This document shows, one piece after another, positions 1 through 6,810 of a stretch of DNA of 46,301 nt. The notes beneath the pieces are model-generated. The model was given only the letters and a program-made list of their open reading frames with translations. It was not told the origin of the DNA and did not search any database. The DNA lies in NCBI GenBank assembly GCA_030696305.1, contig JAUYSP010000013.1, positions 1-46,301 of the forward strand, in the 5' to 3' direction. Source of the DNA: Legionellaceae bacterium (GTDB taxonomy: Bacteria; Pseudomonadota; Gammaproteobacteria; Legionellales; Legionellaceae). The position numbers and the translations under genes are program-made. Each line of letters begins with the position of its first letter. The first letter of the stretch is position 1.

Positions 1-93
1 CGCGGCTTGTCCGCGGGATCCAGTTCGCTCTAGGGCTGTGCAATAGAATTGTGTATTGAGCAATATCTCTGGATCCCGCGGACAAGCCGCGGG
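1..93 (+). repeat. Palindromic double-hairpin intergenic repeat, copy 1
   Basis: Bases 1-23 are an exact inverted match to bases 69-91. Each arm is itself a small hairpin; the right arm folds as CCCGCGG, loop ACAAG, CCGCGGG (75-93). The central part is AT-rich. A diverged copy lies in the opposite orientation near 16695-16781, and their loops align over most of their length. The left end may continue outside the window. It looks like a REP- or MITE-like mobile palindrome and may also terminate transcription ahead of asd. Confidence 0.8.
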
Positions 94-129
94 ACGTAGG
101 CCTTCGCTAAATATAATTAGGAATTTAAA

Positions 130-1152
130 ATGACCAGAAAATTAAACGTAGCCATTGTTGGTGTAACGGGTGCAGTGGGTGAAACCATGTTAACAGTATT
201 AGAAGAGCGTAATTTTCCTATTGAAAATTTATTCCCGTTAGCCAGTGAGCGTTCTGTTGGTAAAACGATCAAATTTAAAAAAAATGAGTTAGATGTTCTT
301 GATCTAGCAACGTTTGATTTTCGAGATGTGGATATTGCTTTATTTTCTGCTGGTGGAGCTGTATCGAAGGAATACGCACCACTCGCTGCTGCTGAAGGAT
401 GTGTGGTGATTGATAACACATCTTGTTTTCGTTATGAAGCAGATATTCCATTAGTGGTGCCTGAAGTCAATCCAGAACGTATTGCTGATTATACTCATCG
501 TAACATCATTGCTAATCCGAATTGTTCAACCATTCAAATGGTTGTCGCGTTAAAACCGTTACATGACGCAGTGGGGATCAGTCGAATTAATGTGGCTACT
601 TACCAATCAGTTTCTGGTACAGGTAAAAAAGCAATTCGGGAATTAATTGAACAAATGGGTGAGTTACTCAATGGTCGCCCAGTGAAATCAACAATTTATC
701 CACAACAGATAGCATTTAATGTGCTCCCGCATATTGATGAATTTCAAGATAATGGCTATACCAAAGAAGAAATGAAAATGGTATGGGAAACACAAAAAAT
801 ATTTGAAGATGATAGCATTTTAGTGAATCCAACAGCGGTTCGTGTTCCCGTGCTTTATGGGCATTCCGAAGCGATCCATGTAGAATTTAAAGCACCCATT
901 AGTGTGGAAAAAGCGCGGAAATTATTAAAGAAAGCGCCTGGTGTGCAACTGATTGATGATCCAAAAAAATCGAAGTACCCAACTGTGATTCAACATGCTA
1001 CTGGTCATGATGACGTGTTTGTTGGTCGTATTCGCCAAGATATCTCTCATCCTTGTGGATTAGATATGTGGGTTGTGGCGGATAATGTTCGTAAAGGCGC
1101 AGCGACTAATGCGGTTCAGATCGCTGAAATTTTGCAACGTGATTATTTATAA
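130..1152 (+). CDS. asd: Aspartate-semialdehyde dehydrogenase
   Basis: Converts aspartyl-phosphate to aspartate semialdehyde with NADPH, the branch step to lysine, diaminopimelate, threonine and methionine. The 340-residue product has the usual length. The N-terminal nucleotide-binding loop is GVTGAVGE (residues 11-18). The catalytic cysteine is C132 in NPNCST, and the substrate/catalytic Arg-His region is VRVPVLYGHSEAIHVEF. The start ATG follows AGGA at a normal distance. The length and motifs fit the shorter Asd type widespread outside enterics (also called Asd2/Usg-like), not the E. coli Asd type. It is followed after 21 bases by a gene of unrelated type, so cotranscription is possible but not shown. 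Confidence 0.95.
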   Translation: MTRKLNVAIVGVTGAVGETMLTVLEERNFPIENLFPLASERSVGKTIKFKKNELDVLDLATFDFRDVDIALFSAGGAVSKEYAPLAAAEGCVVIDNTSCFRYEADIPLVVPEVNPERIADYTHRNIIANPNCSTIQMVVALKPLHDAVGISRINVATYQSVSGTGKKAIRELIEQMGELLNGRPVKSTIYPQQIAFNVLPHIDEFQDNGYTKEEMKMVWETQKIFEDDSILVNPTAVRVPVLYGHSEAIHVEFKAPISVEKARKLLKKAPGVQLIDDPKKSKYPTVIQHATGHDDVFVGRIRQDISHPCGLDMWVVADNVRKGAATNAVQIAEILQRDYL

Positions 1153-1173
1153 TACATATAATATACTATACAT

Positions 1174-1902
1174 ATGACTAAACGAATGGTAAAAACCGGC
1201 TCAGGGCTGGGAAGTATTGTTTGGGTTTTGCCTAATCCAGTATGGAACACATTGGTTTTGGCAACGCGCGCGGTTACTCAGATTTATACTATATGCAATA
1301 CCAGTAACACGCCAGTTACGATTGCCACGGTTGATTTAGTTCAAGGAGATGACAGTCGATTAAATATTATTGGTGGCACGTGTTCTGCTGGTATGACACT
1401 TGCGCCCAATACCACTGCAACGGTAGAAATTGAAGCGTGCCCACGCGCACTGGGTACGATTAAACAAGTTTTATGTATTAATCATTCGGGTAGCAATTCG
1501 CCATTATGGATTGATATTATTTTTGCAGTTGTTCGTCAATCTGTAGTTAGAAAAGCAAGCTCCATGTTAGTTGATGAGACAAGCACAATGGAACGTCAAA
1601 GACGTTTGAATGAGCAGGATGGGCATCGTCGTTTAGCGCGGGTAAATGCACGTGAACATAGTAACGAACAGACTCAACAAATAGCACCAGAAGGTGAATT
1701 ACAAAATAATATTTTGCAAAATCCATGGTTAAATAGTCAACGATTTGACGGTGTAGATCCTAATTTAAACCCTGAGCCACCGTTAAATACCGAAGCTCGT
1801 AGAGAGTTTGATAATGAACGACGAGAGCAGGAGATGGAAAAGCAGTTGCGATTAGGTAATATGCCCAAATTCTCAACAACTCCAAAACCGCAAGGCTATT
1901 AA
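1174..1902 (+). CDS. Hypothetical protein with a choice-of-anchor/ASH-like beta-sandwich domain
   Basis: No confident family assignment. Residues about 22-120 read like an immunoglobulin-like fold of the choice-of-anchor or ASPM/SPD-2/Hydin type: alternating beta strands, a GTCSAGMTLAPNTTATVEI stretch (68-86) and a following CPRALG turn, the usual 'C...L.P...V.V.C.P...G' pattern. No signal peptide is seen. The C-terminal half (about 125-242) is highly charged, rich in Arg, Glu, Asn and Gln, and probably disordered. There is no Shine-Dalgarno sequence before the ATG. Instead a TATACT box (1162-1167) sits 6 bases before the ATG, so the transcript may be leaderless. It lies 12 bases upstream of the ankyrin gene and is probably cotranscribed with it. 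Confidence 0.7.
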   Translation: MTKRMVKTGSGLGSIVWVLPNPVWNTLVLATRAVTQIYTICNTSNTPVTIATVDLVQGDDSRLNIIGGTCSAGMTLAPNTTATVEIEACPRALGTIKQVLCINHSGSNSPLWIDIIFAVVRQSVVRKASSMLVDETSTMERQRRLNEQDGHRRLARVNAREHSNEQTQQIAPEGELQNNILQNPWLNSQRFDGVDPNLNPEPPLNTEARREFDNERREQEMEKQLRLGNMPKFSTTPKPQGY

Positions 1903-1914
1903 TGGGGGTGATTC

Positions 1915-3342
1915 GTGACCATAGCCAATGACATTATCAGTTGTCGCGTACCGGATTTAGATTATTATTTACGCGAAGGCGATTCATTAGATGATATTGA
2001 TGAGTACGGCTTTACGCCTTTGATTGAGTCAGCCATTACTCGCCAGATTCATATTGCCAAATTACTCATTAATCGTGGTGTTAATATTAATAAGCCAGAT
2101 GTAACCGGACGAACGGCTTTACATTGGGCTGTTGATAATGCTGATATTGAATTAATTCGATTGTTGTTAATCAACGGTGCTAACCCGAACGCCTATACTC
2201 GTGCTGGTCTATCAGTTTTGGTTTATCCAATTTTACGCTCACAGAATGAAATCAAACATTTATTATATCAATATCATGCGAAATTAGATTTTGCTTTGGA
2301 TTTTATCTATGCCAAATTATTGGGCCATCGTTTTGAATTAAAGGGCGATGTAGATATTGTTAATGCTGAGGGTGAATTCATTGAATTAGATTATGAAGGG
2401 TTCATTTTAGAGTTCACCGTTGCTGTGGTAAAAGATTCCTTACGTCGTTTTACTAGTAGTTATTCGACGAGACATTTTCGTAATCAATTTCCTTATTTAC
2501 ACACTATCATGGATGCATTCGCTGTGGCCGATGAGTTGCTTCAATTACAACATCATGTCACCTTCACGGATTTACATCACAAGCGTTTAATGCAGTTGAG
2601 TCAAGCGCCAATGTTGATCTTACCCGCAGCCAGTCAGGGGCATGCCATGTGTTTTATTCGTTATCAACAATGGTGGGCAAAAATTGATCGTGGAGAAAAT
2701 AGTTTGCATGAGGGAAGTGTGAATATTTATCGTATCACCCGCCCAGAGACGTTGACTGTGAATTTTTTACAAGAATTTTTATATAAAAAACAACCGCGAC
2801 GTTATTTTCATGCGGCAATTAACCAGCAATTAGGATTAATGCCTGTTCTACAAATGCCGATTAGTTCTCAAATTGTAGGTAATTGCTCTTGGGCCAACGT
2901 ACAAGCAGTTATTCCGGTAGCTTATGCACTACAACAATTAACCACTATCGATTCGTTTTCCAGTGATGAAGCGTTAACATTATATAAAACTTGGGTAGAA
3001 TGGGATAAAGATCGTGCTTTAGATGAGTGTATTCAACGATTTTATGTTGCAACCCCATCTAGAAAGGCTAGTTTTGCAGCGATGTTGGGGGCTGTTTTAT
3101 TTCAAGTTTGCGATGATCGAAATAGTTTGCATGTGGCGCGAGCCGAAAAGATTTTGACGATTTTGACGCTACCTGAGTGTTACTATATTCTACAGAGCTA
3201 TTTAGATATTTATTGTATTAAACGTTTAACTCGCAAGGGTAATAATTTATTGAAATTATTGGATGATTGTGGTGTTAATCCTAATATTGGCATCAATCCG
3301 ATTGCTACGGGCTTGGATGACGCCTTGCCGGATTTAACTTAA
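1915..3342 (+). CDS. Ankyrin-repeat protein with a GH...GNCSW C-terminal domain, probable effector
   Basis: Starts at GTG preceded by a GGGGGTGA ribosome site. Residues about 28-125 form three ankyrin repeats (YGFTPLIESAI, TGRTALHWAVDNADIELIRL, then a degenerate third). The remaining roughly 350 residues are not ankyrin. They contain SQGHAMCFIRY (H243), then KIDRGENSLHEGSVNIYRIT and VGNCSWANVQAVI (C324). A histidine before an NC-containing helix resembles a circularly permuted papain-like hydrolase, and I recall a similar layout in proteins of Legionella and relatives, but this is unverified. No signal peptide or membrane helix is seen, so if exported it would use a type IV system. Substrate unknown. 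Confidence 0.75.
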   Translation: MTIANDIISCRVPDLDYYLREGDSLDDIDEYGFTPLIESAITRQIHIAKLLINRGVNINKPDVTGRTALHWAVDNADIELIRLLLINGANPNAYTRAGLSVLVYPILRSQNEIKHLLYQYHAKLDFALDFIYAKLLGHRFELKGDVDIVNAEGEFIELDYEGFILEFTVAVVKDSLRRFTSSYSTRHFRNQFPYLHTIMDAFAVADELLQLQHHVTFTDLHHKRLMQLSQAPMLILPAASQGHAMCFIRYQQWWAKIDRGENSLHEGSVNIYRITRPETLTVNFLQEFLYKKQPRRYFHAAINQQLGLMPVLQMPISSQIVGNCSWANVQAVIPVAYALQQLTTIDSFSSDEALTLYKTWVEWDKDRALDECIQRFYVATPSRKASFAAMLGAVLFQVCDDRNSLHVARAEKILTILTLPECYYILQSYLDIYCIKRLTRKGNNLLKLLDDCGVNPNIGINPIATGLDDALPDLT

Positions 3343-3383
3343 TTAGAATCGAATTTTGTTCGCAGTATGCAGTAACCTACGAT

Positions 3384-3430
3384 TTGCGAAGCCACTGGGT
3401 TGCTTCGTCGCTACGCTTCTCGCAATGACG
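3384..3430 (-). repeat. REP-like TTGCGA...GAAGCAA dispersed repeat
   Basis: Read on the minus strand, 3430-3396 is CGTCATTGCGAGAAGCGTAG followed by CGACGAAGCAACCCA. It closely matches 46131-46164 and more distantly 34857-34888. A TTGCGAAGC at 3384-3392 pairs with GCTTCTCGCAA, so the element can fold into a hairpin. Confidence 0.6.
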
Positions 3431-3462
3431 TTTTCAAAGTTGTTCCTATCAAGATAAAATTT

Positions 3463-3498
3463 ATAAAAAAACCGCTTTTGTCAAAAACAAAAGCGGTT
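3463..3498 (-). terminator. Rho-independent terminator
   Basis: A perfect 11-base-pair stem, AACCGCTTTTG with CAAAAGCGGTT and a 7-base loop (3470-3498), is followed on the minus strand by a run of T. It lies 44 bases beyond the stop of the minus-strand gene ending at 3542 and fits as its terminator. Confidence 0.85.
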
Positions 3499-3541
3499 CG
3501 GTATGTTATGGCTTTAGAAAAACCATTTTGATGAGGTATAG

Positions 3542-4129
3542 TTAGACGTTTTCTGCAGCAGCACCCATACCCATACCCATACTCATCATGCCGCCGTGGA
3601 CTAGCTCGTCATTATCACTTTCTGTGCCAACAACTGCATCAGCTGAGCGACGAGCAGTTTCATCTGGTGTAGCTGGAACAAACAGACTTAAATGATTTGG
3701 GCGACGTATATGACCACCAGTTGAACTGAAAGACGCAGCCAATAGTGCAGTTGAGGTAGCTGCAACGGCAATTGCTGCTCCAAAAACTAGGTTAAACATA
3801 AACGGTGTTAAACCTGCAACGATAGTAGCGATTGCAGCAGGAACGCCTACGTTTGAAGTCAAAGCAAAAATAACTAACGCAGCAGCAATTGCTAATAAAG
3901 CCATTGCAAGTTTAAACTGCCAGCTTTTGAATGCTTCGCTGTTATATACGCTGATTAAGAAGTTAGCGCTTAATTTACCTGCGTTGTTGAATTTGGTTAC
4001 GATATTAGTAGATTTTTCGATTTCGTATTCTTCAATTTTTCGATTATATTTTTTTGCATAAGAACGTTCAGCTGCAATTTCTTGCTCTGATGTTTTTTTC
4101 TTAAACAAGTTTAATTTTAGTCCACTCAT
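3542..4129 (-). CDS. Small three-helix membrane protein of unknown function
   Basis: No family recognised. The 195 residues have a charged N-terminus (1-50), then three hydrophobic segments at about 73-91, 96-115 and 117-134. A VGVPAAIATI turn joins the first two. The soluble C-terminus ends in a Gly/Met repeat (GMGMGMG) encoded by three perfect copies of a six-base unit (3564-3581). Translation starts at ATG after TGGAGATAAAA, a good ribosome site. It has its own strong promoter at 4165-4193 and terminator at 3463-3498, so it is a well-expressed single-gene unit. The hydrophobic domain resembles that of the protein at 15651-16499. It could be an effector that inserts into host membranes; that is inference. 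Confidence 0.75.
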   Translation of the reverse strand: MSGLKLNLFKKKTSEQEIAAERSYAKKYNRKIEEYEIEKSTNIVTKFNNAGKLSANFLISVYNSEAFKSWQFKLAMALLAIAAALVIFALTSNVGVPAAIATIVAGLTPFMFNLVFGAAIAVAATSTALLAASFSSTGGHIRRPNHLSLFVPATPDETARRSADAVVGTESDNDELVHGGMMSMGMGMGAAAENV

Positions 4130-4164
4130 TTTTATCTCCAGTTGGTTTTAAATTTTCAAGTCGT

Positions 4165-4193
4165 ATTGTAAATATATTTACTACAAAGGTCAA
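4165..4193 (-). promoter_or_regulatory. Sigma-70 promoter
   Basis: Minus-strand -35 TTGACC (4193-4188) and -10 TACAAT (4170-4165) are separated by exactly 17 bases, each matching five of six consensus positions. The predicted start near 4158 gives a short leader of about 28 bases to the ATG at 4129. Confidence 0.8.
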
Positions 4194-4380
4194 TATTTCG
4201 TCATTTTTTTTAAAAATAATCAAAATAGTTTGTTTTAGGAAAGAGTTTATTAGGGAACACATTAAATATAATTCTAGGAAAGAGGGTCTGTAAGCAGAAA
4301 CCATACAATTTTAAACCATTTCTAATTTTGCGCGAATTCTAAACGATCTTAAATTACAATGCAATAGATGATGTAGCTAT

Positions 4381-5223
4381 TTACTTTTTTAATTGTTTAG
4401 CGTCGTTTTCTAAATTAACGATAACGGGACTTGAAAAACTGTAGATTTTAGCAGCTTTGGTGTAATCAACGCCGTGTATTTTTTCTGAATCTTGAGGAAA
4501 GTATTTTCTTTTTTTGTCGTAATAGACCTGGGTTTTACACAGTGTTTTTTCGAGCTTACCAAATGTTAAAAACAACGCTCTTCTTTCGTTATTGCTGACA
4601 TTATCGTTAGAGTAATGGGGTGTATATGAGCTAAAAATCATAACATCGCCTGGCTCGCACTCGATGGGTACCCAATGCAATGAATTGACTACGGTTTTGG
4701 AAAGAGCGTGGTTATGGGTGTTTTGTTCTAGCATTTTCTGTGTAAATCCCTCGCCTTTTTTTACAAAATACAAACAACCATTTGTTATGGTGGTTTGGTC
4801 AATAGCTACGAGTAGCGTAATGGCATCGTAATCGATATCAAAGAATGCAGGAGCATCTTGATGGGCGGTGTAACCTTTGGCGCCAGGAGCTTTTAAGTTT
4901 AATTTTTCTTTAAAAAACAAAACAGGCTCTCCAAATAAATCGGAGAGTAAGCTTAAAAGTAGGTTGTTCGTTACCAATTGTTTCAATTCAGGATGATATT
5001 CAACAAAATTTTCTATCCGAGAAAGAACGGTTTTATTGTTTTGTAATAATTCATAATATTTTAACCATTTCCCAACAACAGCAGGCCAGTTGACTATTTC
5101 TTTTGCCCATTTATCGAGATTTAAGCGTTCCTGTTTTAGAAAAAAGCCTTTTATTACGATATATCCATTGGTTCGGTATTCATATCGCAAACTATCAAGT
5201 TGTTTCTTACTGAGCTTTTTCAT
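4381..5223 (-). CDS. Phytanoyl-CoA dioxygenase (PhyH) family protein
   Basis: An iron(II)/2-oxoglutarate dioxygenase of the PhyH superfamily, 280 residues. Metal ligands are visible: H121 and D123 in TAHQDAPAF and the distal H203 in YTPHYSNDN. An Arg pair (R214/R215 in NERRALFLTF) is placed to bind 2-oxoglutarate. The N-terminal FxxNGYIVIKGFF-type strand is also typical. The substrate cannot be inferred: family members act on phytanoyl-CoA, phosphonates, ectoine and natural products. Translation starts at ATG, with only a weak ribosome site. It lies 34 bases downstream of the Cache-domain gene in the same direction, so the two probably form an operon. Confidence 0.85.
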   Translation of the reverse strand: MKKLSKKQLDSLRYEYRTNGYIVIKGFFLKQERLNLDKWAKEIVNWPAVVGKWLKYYELLQNNKTVLSRIENFVEYHPELKQLVTNNLLLSLLSDLFGEPVLFFKEKLNLKAPGAKGYTAHQDAPAFFDIDYDAITLLVAIDQTTITNGCLYFVKKGEGFTQKMLEQNTHNHALSKTVVNSLHWVPIECEPGDVMIFSSYTPHYSNDNVSNNERRALFLTFGKLEKTLCKTQVYYDKKRKYFPQDSEKIHGVDYTKAAKIYSFSSPVIVNLENDAKQLKK

Positions 5224-5257
5224 TAGCCACTCACTGTATGAAGTAACTTTGCGACAA

Positions 5258-5755
5258 CTAGTGATTTATTCCGGACCCAATAGTATAGAATTGATTGCTT
5301 CTTGAATCCTTTAAAAAAGGAGTGACCCACGATGTTTTACATTGTAACCGGTGTGTTTGGGGATCCTTCCAATGATAACTCACCCAGCCACCGCCTTGTT
5401 TTGCTTTAGTAACTATTTTGCCAGCACTGTCTTGTGCATCTGAGATACGCGTTAGATCTTTACCAATAAAATCTGGTCTCCCACCATTTGCCAACGAATA
5501 GATTTTATTATCAATGACAAAAATATACAGATTGTCATGAATAAAACGGGAGGTCATGAATTCTTTGCTAGCTTGTTGGATACCATTTCTTTTAACATAA
5601 GCCTTAGCTTGATGAACAAATCGTTTTATTTGGATTTTTTGCATATAGGTTAAGGCTGTTGCATCACAAGTAGTTAACGCTGTGGCCATAGTGATGTCTG
5701 AAATAATCCAAGCGAAAATAAAAGCGGTTATTTTATTTAAACAAGCGGGTCTCAT
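5258..5755 (-). CDS. Secreted single-Cache-domain protein
   Basis: The 165 residues begin with a hydrophobic signal sequence (about 8-26) and continue as one small-molecule-binding Cache domain. Its hallmarks are YMQKIQIKRFVHQAKAYVKR, the LYIFVIDNKIYSLANGG strand pair, DFIGKDLTRISDAQ, GGGWVSYHWKDPQT and the terminal GSGI. The domain is usually the periplasmic part of chemoreceptors or kinases; here it stands alone, as in free-standing periplasmic Cache proteins of Legionella and other Proteobacteria. The ATG follows GAGGAACAAAC, a strong ribosome site. No membrane anchor or signalling domain is attached, so any partner is unknown. Likely operon with the PhyH-like gene downstream. Confidence 0.8.
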   Translation of the reverse strand: MRPACLNKITAFIFAWIISDITMATALTTCDATALTYMQKIQIKRFVHQAKAYVKRNGIQQASKEFMTSRFIHDNLYIFVIDNKIYSLANGGRPDFIGKDLTRISDAQDSAGKIVTKAKQGGGWVSYHWKDPQTHRLQCKTSWVTPFLKDSRSNQFYTIGSGINH

Positions 5756-5820
5756 GTTTGTTCCTCAGCGAAACGATAGTTAAGTATTTTAACTATAGAC
5801 TAATTATTTAAAGATAACTA

Positions 5821-6693
5821 TCAAGCTAAAAGTCCTGTCCCTTCCCACTGCTTTAAAGGTGATTTTTCTGGGGCAACCATGGCATCGACAGGTAAATAAA
5901 ATGTTTGTTCTAATAAGAATTGCCCACTTAATGCCGCATGAGACACATGATCAGTAAAGACTAACCAGGTGCTATGAGCTGGGAAGTCGATACGTTGCTT
6001 GGTCAATGTTTCTTGGTAATGATCATTCAGTTTCATAGTATCGTGCATATGTAACATATAATGATCATAAGCAGATCGTTTGGTTTTAGTTGCTTTAATG
6101 AAATGAAGTAAGTTGGCTCGGGTGTTACTGTAGCGTGGTAATTGCTTGGAAAATGTATTCAGAACTTGAGAAAAAGACTCTCCGACATGCCAAACGCGAG
6201 GTTCGCCATATGGATTTATATTACAAAATAATCGGAAAATACGTAAGCCATTAACGGGTGTTGAAGGAAAGGCGTCCACATGAATGCGTGTATCATCTTT
6301 GCGTTTCGAGGTTACTCGTCCGTCAATTTGAGCGGGACGATAACTTGTTCTACCCCAAATTAAATGGTCTTTGTATTGCGGTAACAATGTATGCACAAGG
6401 TTTTGTGAAAACATTGCGTAACGATGGGTTAGTTGCTGGATTAAGGGGGCAAAGGCATTTTGTTTAGTGACGCCTGCCAGGGTGTGTTTAGAATAGTTAT
6501 AACTGATATTTTTACGTTTTGTATCTAAGACGGATTCTGATAATAATACTTTTTCATTGTCCTGGGGTATGAAGCTATAGTTGGGTAGATAAATAATTTT
6601 TCCGGATTCTAATGCCTCGATGGCTTCGTGTTTATTAGCTTGATCAATTTTGTTTATTGTTGACCCTTCTAGCGTATACAACTGTGGATTCAT
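5821..6693 (-). CDS. kdoO: Kdo hydroxylase family protein (iron/2-oxoglutarate-dependent)
   Basis: Resembles Kdo hydroxylase KdoO, which converts 3-deoxy-D-manno-oct-2-ulosonic acid in the lipopolysaccharide inner core to the 3-hydroxy form (Ko). The 290-residue protein contains the family block RIHVDAFPSTPVNGLRIFR with metal ligands H138 and D140, then NINPYGEPRVWHVGESF and the distal histidine H252 in TDHVSHAALSGQF. No signal peptide is seen, fitting a soluble or membrane-peripheral enzyme. The gene is divergent from the M13 peptidase gene across a 117-base spacer and lies 66 bases upstream of the Cache-domain gene on the same strand. A product that modifies inner-core Kdo suggests altered endotoxin, which would fit a host-associated organism. 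Confidence 0.85.
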   Translation of the reverse strand: MNPQLYTLEGSTINKIDQANKHEAIEALESGKIIYLPNYSFIPQDNEKVLLSESVLDTKRKNISYNYSKHTLAGVTKQNAFAPLIQQLTHRYAMFSQNLVHTLLPQYKDHLIWGRTSYRPAQIDGRVTSKRKDDTRIHVDAFPSTPVNGLRIFRLFCNINPYGEPRVWHVGESFSQVLNTFSKQLPRYSNTRANLLHFIKATKTKRSAYDHYMLHMHDTMKLNDHYQETLTKQRIDFPAHSTWLVFTDHVSHAALSGQFLLEQTFYLPVDAMVAPEKSPLKQWEGTGLLA

Positions 6694-6739
6694 TATCTAT
6701 CCATGAAGTTTTACATAAAATACCATCGTAACAAATTTT

Positions 6740-6768
6740 TTGAAAATTTGCATGTGACGAAAGATAGC
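6740..6768 (+). promoter_or_regulatory. Possible sigma-70 promoter for the M13 peptidase gene
   Basis: TTGAAA at 6740-6745 and GATAGC at 6763-6768 are 17 bases apart, in the divergent spacer before the ATG at 6811. The -10 box is weak. Confidence 0.3.
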
Positions 6769-6810
6769 GCTACTCTATTTCTTTGGAATTTGTAATAAGG
6801 ATGATTTTAC

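Noticed and set aside
117..419. Open frame of 100 codons opposite asd
   Set aside because: Antisense shadow of a well-identified gene.
4101..4304. Open frame of 67 codons upstream of the three-helix protein gene
   Set aside because: It covers the promoter and leader of that gene, has no ribosome site and a shadow-like composition.
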